Origin: Streptomyces spiramenti | GTDB lineage: Bacteria > Actinomycetota > Actinomycetes > Streptomycetales > Streptomycetaceae | Direction of reading: 5' to 3' | DNA: 37,508 bases | NCBI RefSeq assembly: GCF_012034385.1 | Contig: NZ_JAAVJB010000026.1 | Span: 1-37,508 of the forward strand | Shown: piece after piece, positions 32,794-37,508 of the stretch | How positions within the stretch are numbered: the first letter of the stretch is position 1 | How the letters are laid out: each line of letters opens with the position of its first letter | The notes under the pieces: generated by a model | Seen by the model: only the letters and a program-made list of their open reading frames with translations | The model's database searches: none | Told to the model about the DNA's origin: nothing | Made by a program: the position numbers and the translations under genes

Positions 32794-33753
32794 TCAGCCG
32801 GTGCCGGTGCCGGTCCGGGTGAGGCCGTCGGTGATGGCGGCGGTGTTGGCGCGCATCATCTCCAGGTAGGTGCCCGCCCCCTCGCCGGGTTCGGTGAGGG
32901 ACTCGGTGAAGAGCGGGACGACCTCGACCGTGCCGCCCAGCTCCTCGCGGAGCACCTGGGCGAGCCGGTCCGGCTGCGAGGAGTCGGCGAAGACGGCCCG
33001 CACCCCCGCCTGCCGCATGGCCTCGGTGAGCGAGGCCAGGTCGGAGGAGCTGGGCGAGGCGAGCGTGGTCCCGCCCGGCACGATGGCGCCGATGACCTCG
33101 AAGTCGAAGCGCTCGGCGAGGTACCCGAAGACGTGGTGGTTGGTGACGAGCTTGCGGTCCTCCTCGGGGATGGCGCCGAAGGCATCGGTCATCTCCTCGG
33201 TGAGCTCGGCCAGTTCCGCGTCGTAGCTCTCGGCGTTGGCGCGGATCGTGTCGGCGTCCACGTCGGGGACGTGCTCCAGCACCTGCTCGGTGATGACGGC
33301 GGTGGCGGTCCGCATCCGGTCGGGGTCGGTCCAGAAGTGCGGGTCGGGCGCGCCCGACCCGTCCTCGCCGCGGTAGGGCAGCGGGTCGGCGGCCTCCCCG
33401 ACGGCGACGGTCGCGACACCGGCGCCGGCGGCGGCCTCGACATGGCGGACGACGTTCTCCTCCAGCCCCATGCCGTTGTGGACGACGAGGTCGGCCTCCT
33501 CCAGCATCGCCGCCTCCACGGCGGAGAGGCCGAAGGAGTGCGGATCGGCGCCCGCGCGCATCAGCACGGTGACCTCCGCCTCGTCGCCGATCACCTCGCG
33601 GGTGACGTCACCGAGGATGTTGGTGGTGACGACCACCCGGGGCCGTTCCTCGCCGGGCGCGCCGCACCCGGCGGCCGTGGCGCCCAGGACCGCCGCCGTC
33701 AGGACCGCCGCGAGCAGGTGCCGGCGCCGGGTACCGGTGGTTCCGCGCGTCAT
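32794..33753 (-). CDS. aztC: Zinc ABC transporter substrate-binding lipoprotein (AztC-like)
   Basis: ATG 33753 overlaps the stop of the preceding gene by 4 nt. The 319-residue product has lipobox A-A-G-C (Cys30). It carries the cluster A-I metal-site residues: H72 in A-D-P-H-S-F, H139 in D-P-H-F-W and H206 in T-N-H-H-V-F-G-Y, with an acidic ligand expected in F-A-D-S-S-Q. The long His-rich loop of ZnuA proteins is absent, as in AztC. It should deliver zinc (possibly manganese) to the permease. Confidence 0.87.
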   Translation of the reverse strand: MTRGTTGTRRRHLLAAVLTAAVLGATAAGCGAPGEERPRVVVTTNILGDVTREVIGDEAEVTVLMRAGADPHSFGLSAVEAAMLEEADLVVHNGMGLEENVVRHVEAAAGAGVATVAVGEAADPLPYRGEDGSGAPDPHFWTDPDRMRTATAVITEQVLEHVPDVDADTIRANAESYDAELAELTEEMTDAFGAIPEEDRKLVTNHHVFGYLAERFDFEVIGAIVPGGTTLASPSSSDLASLTEAMRQAGVRAVFADSSQPDRLAQVLREELGGTVEVVPLFTESLTEPGEGAGTYLEMMRANTAAITDGLTRTGTGTG

Positions 33754-35000
33754 CGTCCCGCCTCCGCCATCAGGGCCGGCGTCGGGCCGACGCCGAACGA
33801 ACGGGCCACCCGGAGACCGTCGTTGTGGTCGATCTCGTACACCGTCCCCGAGGCGGCGTCGTTGACGTAGGCCCGGGAGGCGGTGATCTCAACGACCGGC
33901 GCCGGGGCGTCCGCCCCGCCGGTCGCCGGTGACGTCAGCGGTTCGCCGGTCGCCAGCAGCGAGCCGTCGGCGGTGTCGTAGGAGGAGAGGGCGCCGTCGT
34001 CGGAGAGCGCCAGCAGCGGGCCCTCCTCCCCGGCGGTGGTGGCGGCCACCACCGGCCCGGTCTCGACCCGCCGCCAGTCGCGCTCCGTCAGGTCCAGCAA
34101 CCAGACGGCCTCCGGCCCGGCGAGCGCGGCCACCGCGTTGGAACCGGCGCGGTGGTGGAACGATTCGGCACGGTCGGCGGCGTCGGTCCCCCCGGGGTAG
34201 GGGATCTCCTCGACGGCGAACCCGCCCTCCGCCTCGGTGACCAGCAGTGCGCCGTCCGCGCAGCCCAGCACCACGCCGCGGCGGGTCACCGCGTCGCCGC
34301 GGGGCTCCTCGCAGGCGGCGTCCAGCCGGGCGGTCTCGTCGCCCTCCCGGGAGAGGACCGTCACGACGGGCTCGCCGCCGGTGGCGTCCAGCGCCACCAG
34401 GTGCTCGCGGAACGGCACCACCGGCGCGGCGAACCGTCCGTCGAGCTGCCGCGCCTCCGGCAGCTCCGTCGCGTCGTGCTCCTCCAGCGGACGACGCGGC
34501 AGCACCCGGGCGCCGCCGTCCTCCGCCGTGGTGACCAGGACCCCGGCGTCGGCACGCACCGCGAGGGGCCCGTCGCCCGGCAGCTCGCCGAACTCGCGTA
34601 CCGCCGCCCGGTAGTGGTGGACGTGGTCGCCGTGGTCGGTGGTCCACGCGCCGGTGTCCACCAGCGCGGCGCCGTCGGCGGTGTGGAGGTGGACGAAGCG
34701 GCCGTCGCCGGTGACACCCGTCAGGCCGTCCACCGCTCCCAGCGGGTGGAACTCCTCGGATATCAGGTCCAGCACGCCGGCCTCGCCCGTGGACGGGTCG
34801 GCGAGCAGCAGCCGGGTCTGCTGCTCCGCTGTCTCCTCGGCGCCCTCGACGTAGCCGTGGGGCTGCTCCTCGGTCGCGGCGGTCTCCTCGGGGGGATCGG
34901 TGGTGTCCTCGCCGGCGCAGCCGGCGGCCAGCAGCGCGGTCAACGCGACGGCGGCTGCCGCTGCGCACCGGCGTCGGGGGGAACGGTCGGTGGATGTCAT
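33750..35000 (-). CDS. Second AztD-like lipoprotein with His cluster
   Basis: ATG 35000 overlaps the permease stop by 4 nt, and the 3' end overlaps the aztC start by 4 nt, so it is translated between permease and binding protein. The 416-residue product has a lipobox A-A-G-C (Cys28) and then a Glu/Thr-rich linker. Repeated strands suggest the same propeller fold as the 31393-32607 product. It carries D-H-G-D-H-V-H-H near residue 122 and F-H-H-R near 280. Sequence similarity to the first AztD-like protein is low but the layout is alike. It may be a specialised zinc chaperone or reservoir (inference). Confidence 0.65.
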   Translation of the reverse strand: MTSTDRSPRRRCAAAAAVALTALLAAGCAGEDTTDPPEETAATEEQPHGYVEGAEETAEQQTRLLLADPSTGEAGVLDLISEEFHPLGAVDGLTGVTGDGRFVHLHTADGAALVDTGAWTTDHGDHVHHYRAAVREFGELPGDGPLAVRADAGVLVTTAEDGGARVLPRRPLEEHDATELPEARQLDGRFAAPVVPFREHLVALDATGGEPVVTVLSREGDETARLDAACEEPRGDAVTRRGVVLGCADGALLVTEAEGGFAVEEIPYPGGTDAADRAESFHHRAGSNAVAALAGPEAVWLLDLTERDWRRVETGPVVAATTAGEEGPLLALSDDGALSSYDTADGSLLATGEPLTSPATGGADAPAPVVEITASRAYVNDAASGTVYEIDHNDGLRVARSFGVGPTPALMAEAGR

Positions 35001-35884
35001 GCGGGCTGCCTCACAGCGGCGGATCGGGGGGTGGAGGAGTCGGTCCCGGTCACGGACGTCGGGCGGACCAGCCGGTCGCGGACGGCCGAGACGGAGACGG
35101 AGACGAAGAACTGCGCGACGGCGACCGCCGCCACGGTGGCACCGGCGGCGGTGCCGAGATGCCAGGAGAGGAGCAGGCCCAGGAAGGTCGCGCCGACGCC
35201 GAGCGCCGCGGCCCCGGCCATCACCGTGCCGACACCCCGCGCCCAGGGGAGCGCCGCCGCGGGGGGCGCGATCAGCAGCCCCAGCACCAGCAGCGTGCCG
35301 ACGATGTGGAAGGAGGCGACGATCGCCAGGGTCAGCAACCCCAGCAGGGCGGCGTGCGCGAGGCGGGGCCGGAGCCCCAGCGTGTGCGCGGTCCGTTCGT
35401 CGAAGGCCAGGGCGAGGAAGGCGCGGTGCCCGGCTGCCGCCGCGATCGCGGCCACCGCCAGCGCGACGGCCAGGTGCACCAGGTCGCGCTCCCGCACCGC
35501 GAGGACGTCACCGAAGAGGAAACCGGTCAGGTCCACGGCGAAGGACTGGGACCGCGAGACCACGATCACACCCAGGGCGAGCATGCCGACGAAGAGCAGC
35601 CCGATCCCGGTGTCGCGGGAGAGCCGCCGCACCCGGGCGAGCCCGGTGACACCCGCGGCCATCACGGTGGCGCTCGCGGCGGCCCCGACCAGGGGGCTCC
35701 CCCCGAGCAGCGCGGCGATCGCGACACCGGGCAGCAGCCCGTGCGCCATCGCGTCGCCGAGGAAGGCCATGCCGCGCAGCACCACCCAGGTGCCGGCCAG
35801 CGCGCAGATCAGTGACACCAGCACGCCGCCGAGCAGCGCGCGTTGTACGAAGGCCACCTCGAAGGGGGCGGTCAACCACTCCAT
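34997..35884 (-). CDS. aztB: Zinc ABC transporter permease (AztB-like)
   Basis: ATG 35884 gives 295 residues. TATTGT at 35892-35897 ends 7 nt before it, so the mRNA is probably leaderless. The protein has about 8-9 membrane helices and belongs to the ZnuB/ABC-3 family. Motifs include M-A-F-L-G-D-A-M-A-H-G-L-L-P-G near the start, R-D-T-G-I-G-L-L-F-V-G, and F-H-I-V-G-T-L-L-V-L-G-L-L-I-A-P-P-A-A-A near residue 200. It is the first gene of a run with two more stop-start overlaps. Confidence 0.9.
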   Translation of the reverse strand: MEWLTAPFEVAFVQRALLGGVLVSLICALAGTWVVLRGMAFLGDAMAHGLLPGVAIAALLGGSPLVGAAASATVMAAGVTGLARVRRLSRDTGIGLLFVGMLALGVIVVSRSQSFAVDLTGFLFGDVLAVRERDLVHLAVALAVAAIAAAAGHRAFLALAFDERTAHTLGLRPRLAHAALLGLLTLAIVASFHIVGTLLVLGLLIAPPAAALPWARGVGTVMAGAAALGVGATFLGLLLSWHLGTAAGATVAAVAVAQFFVSVSVSAVRDRLVRPTSVTGTDSSTPRSAAVRQPA

Positions 35885-35891
35885 GCCCGGC

Positions 35892-35915
35892 ACAATACAA
35901 TGAAAATGATTATCG
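35892..35915. promoter_or_regulatory. Zur-like box and aztB -10 element between aztA and aztB
   Basis: TGAAAATGATTATCG (35901-35915) matches the actinobacterial Zur consensus TGAAAATGATTTTCA at 13 of 15 positions. It overlaps the promoter region of both divergent genes. The minus-strand TATTGT at 35892-35897 is the likely aztB -10. Zinc-loaded Zur should repress both directions. Confidence 0.78.
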
Positions 35916-35935
35916 ATTACAAGAGGGGTCCCCGC

Positions 35936-36670
35936 ATGGCCACGACACCCGCCTCCGCCACCACCGCGCCGACGACCCGCCCCGCCCGCGTCGAGATCTC
36001 CGGACTCCACGCCGGATACGCCCGGCGTGCCGTGCTGCACGACGTCACCGCCACCGTCCCCGGCGGCGCCACCACCGCACTGGTCGGACCCAACGGATCG
36101 GGGAAGTCGACCCTGCTCTCCGTCCTCGCGGGAGTGCTCCGGCCCACCGCCGGCACGGTCCGTCAACCGGACGGCAGCCGACCCGCGTTCGTCCCCCAGC
36201 GCGGCACCGCCGCCGAGGCGCTGCCGCTGACCGTCCGGCGCACCGTCGCCATGGGGCGCTGGGCCGAACGCGGACCCTGGCGACGCCTGAACCGCAGCGA
36301 CCACGCCGCCGTCGACGCCGCCATGGAACGCCTCGGCATCCGCGGTCTGGCCGACCGCCAGCTCAGCGAGCTCTCCGGGGGGCAGCACCGCCGCGCTCTC
36401 ATCGCGCAGGCACTGGCCCAGCGCTCCGACCTGCTGCTGCTCGACGAACCCGGCACCGGACTCGACGCCGACGCCCGCGCCGGGATCGACGAACTGCTGC
36501 GCGACCTCGCGGTCGAGGGCGTCACCGTCGTCCAGGCGACCCACGACCTCGCCGCCGCCCGCCGCGCCGACCACGTCCTCCTGCTCCGCGAGGGCCGCCT
36601 CCACGCGGACGGGCCGCCCCGCACCGCCCTCACCGCCGACACCCTTACCGCGCTCTGGCTCGACGGCTGA
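35936..36670 (+). CDS. aztA: Zinc ABC transporter ATP-binding protein (AztA-like)
   Basis: ATG 35936 follows GAGGGG by 7 nt. The 244-residue product is a complete single ABC ATPase domain. Walker A is G-P-N-G-S-G-K-S-T (residues 51-59), a Q-loop lies in F-V-P-Q-R-G, the signature is L-S-G-G-Q near 147, Walker B is L-L-L-L-D-E-P (D170, E171), and the H-loop is in A-T-H-D. It is divergent from the permease and shares the Zur-like box. Confidence 0.9.
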   Translation: MATTPASATTAPTTRPARVEISGLHAGYARRAVLHDVTATVPGGATTALVGPNGSGKSTLLSVLAGVLRPTAGTVRQPDGSRPAFVPQRGTAAEALPLTVRRTVAMGRWAERGPWRRLNRSDHAAVDAAMERLGIRGLADRQLSELSGGQHRRALIAQALAQRSDLLLLDEPGTGLDADARAGIDELLRDLAVEGVTVVQATHDLAAARRADHVLLLREGRLHADGPPRTALTADTLTALWLDG

Positions 36671-36684
36671 AACCGTCCGTACCC

Positions 36685-36704
36685 GCGGTCGAGCCGTCGA
36701 CCGC
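36685..36704 (+). terminator. Hairpin after aztA
   Basis: GCGGTCGA-GCCG-TCGACCGC is a perfect 8-bp stem with a 4-nt loop, 14 nt after the aztA stop. Confidence 0.65.
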
Positions 36705-36894
36705 TCCCCGCACCGCCGCCGACCTGCCCGAAGTGGTCCTCCTCACGCCGCCGACGGCCTGACGGCCGCCGACGACCTGGAAGAGTGGATGGCATGTCCA
36801 GGAGAACGGAAACGCCCGCCGCCGCCCCACCTCGCACCGGTCCCGACCGCCACCCCGGCCGCGGCCTCCCGGACACGGCACCCCGGCGCCCGCG

Positions 36895-37508
36895 GTGAGG
36901 GCCGGTTACGCCGTCTGGCTCGCCGCGCTCCTGGCCTACGTCATGGCGGTGTTCCACCGCACCTCACTCGGCGTCGCCGGACTGGAGGCCGCCGACCAGC
37001 TCGGCGTGGGCGCCGCCGCGCTCTCCGCGTTCGTCCTGCTCCAGGTCGTCGTCTACGCCGCCGGGCAGGTGCCCGCGGGCATCGCCGTCGACCGGTGGGG
37101 AGCGCGAGCGGCGCTCACCACCAGCGGCCTGCTGCTCTTCCTCGGGCAGGGCACGCTCGCCTTCTCCGACTCCTTCGCGCTCGCCGCGATCGCCCGCGTC
37201 CTGGTCGGCATGGGCGACGCCCTGGTGTTCGTCTCCGTGCTCGGGCTCATACCGCAGTGGTTCCCCGCCGCCCGGGTGCCCGTCCTCACCCAGGTCACCA
37301 CCTTCCTCGGCCAGACCGGCCAGGCGCTCTCCGCGGTACCCTTCCTCGCCCTCCTCCACGGCATCGGCTGGAGCCGCGCCTTCACCGTGGCCGCGGTGGC
37401 GAGCCTGGTGACGGCCGCCTTCGCCTGCGCCGTGGTCCGCCGCGGTCCCTACGCCGCCGTGCGTGCGACGCCGCCCGCCGAGCCGCCTCCGGTGCCGGGG
37501 GCCGCCGC
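36895..37508 (+). CDS. MFS transporter, N-terminal part (cut by window end)
   Basis: The frame from GTG 36895 stays open to the window end (204 residues). It encodes at least five to six membrane helices of an MFS transporter: V-F-H-R-T-S-L-G-V-A-G after helix 1, G-Q-V-P-A-G-I-A-V-D-R-W-G-A-R between helices 2 and 3, and R-V-L-V-G-M-G-D-A in helix 4. The layout resembles nitrate/oxalate-type MFS proteins, but the substrate is unknown. GTG 36895 lacks a clear ribosome site. A 34-codon frame from ATG 36794 ends at 36898 and overlaps it (GTGA). Either that short peptide couples translation or one frameshift hides a longer N-terminus. Confidence 0.78.
   Translation, partial: MRAGYAVWLAALLAYVMAVFHRTSLGVAGLEAADQLGVGAAALSAFVLLQVVVYAAGQVPAGIAVDRWGARAALTTSGLLLFLGQGTLAFSDSFALAAIARVLVGMGDALVFVSVLGLIPQWFPAARVPVLTQVTTFLGQTGQALSAVPFLALLHGIGWSRAFTVAAVASLVTAAFACAVVRRGPYAAVRATPPAEPPPVPGAA

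Noticed and set aside
31396-33870. 824-codon plus-strand frame opposite the zinc locus
   Set aside because: It runs antisense through two well-supported lipoprotein genes and has no start signal or domain.

Overview
The window is high-GC actinobacterial DNA. Open frames are long on both strands, third codon positions are almost all G or C, GTG starts are common, ATGA/GTGA stop-start overlaps recur, and a DUF5753-type regulator with a DUF397 partner is present. This fits Streptomyces or a close relative such as Nocardiopsaceae. No rRNA, tRNA or CRISPR array was seen. All functional calls come from reading motifs by eye.

Left part (1-9818): a co-directional cassette. It holds the C-terminal 1985 residues of a giant repeat protein cut by the window edge, a beta-helix protein fused to a CbxX/CfqX-type AAA ATPase, and a single-pass membrane protein with a very acidic stalk and a C-terminal ricin-type lectin domain. 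A link to type VII secretion or a large surface assembly is plausible but is inference. Next (9955-11809) come a small unknown protein, an isochorismatase-family hydrolase and a thioredoxin-reductase-like flavoprotein without a CxxC pair.

Scarred region (11840-15180): an Imm-5-like immunity protein, an inverted fragment of the flavoprotein gene, the C-terminal remnant of a Tn3-family transposase, a TetX-like flavin monooxygenase and its TetR regulator. Two matching TetR operators lie before the last two genes. A 67-bp direct repeat occurs at 12417 and 15113, suggesting past duplication and transposon-driven rearrangement.

Regulatory middle (15170-25353): three tiny overlapping genes divergent from a DUF5753/DUF397 pair, then an AraC regulator, a STAS protein, a sensor kinase without a partner regulator, an ECF sigma factor with a His-rich membrane protein, a PepSY membrane protein with a His/Gly/Asp repeat, an ABM-domain protein whose start codon lies in a perfect hairpin, and a TetR regulator divergent from a DHA2 drug exporter.

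Right part (25517-37508): the exporter, a small secreted protein, a small membrane protein, and a LysR-controlled galactarate/talarate pathway (enolase-superfamily dehydratase plus KDG dehydratase). An AztABC-type zinc uptake locus follows. It has two AztD-like lipoproteins and a Zur-like box between the divergent ATPase and permease genes. The window ends inside an MFS transporter.
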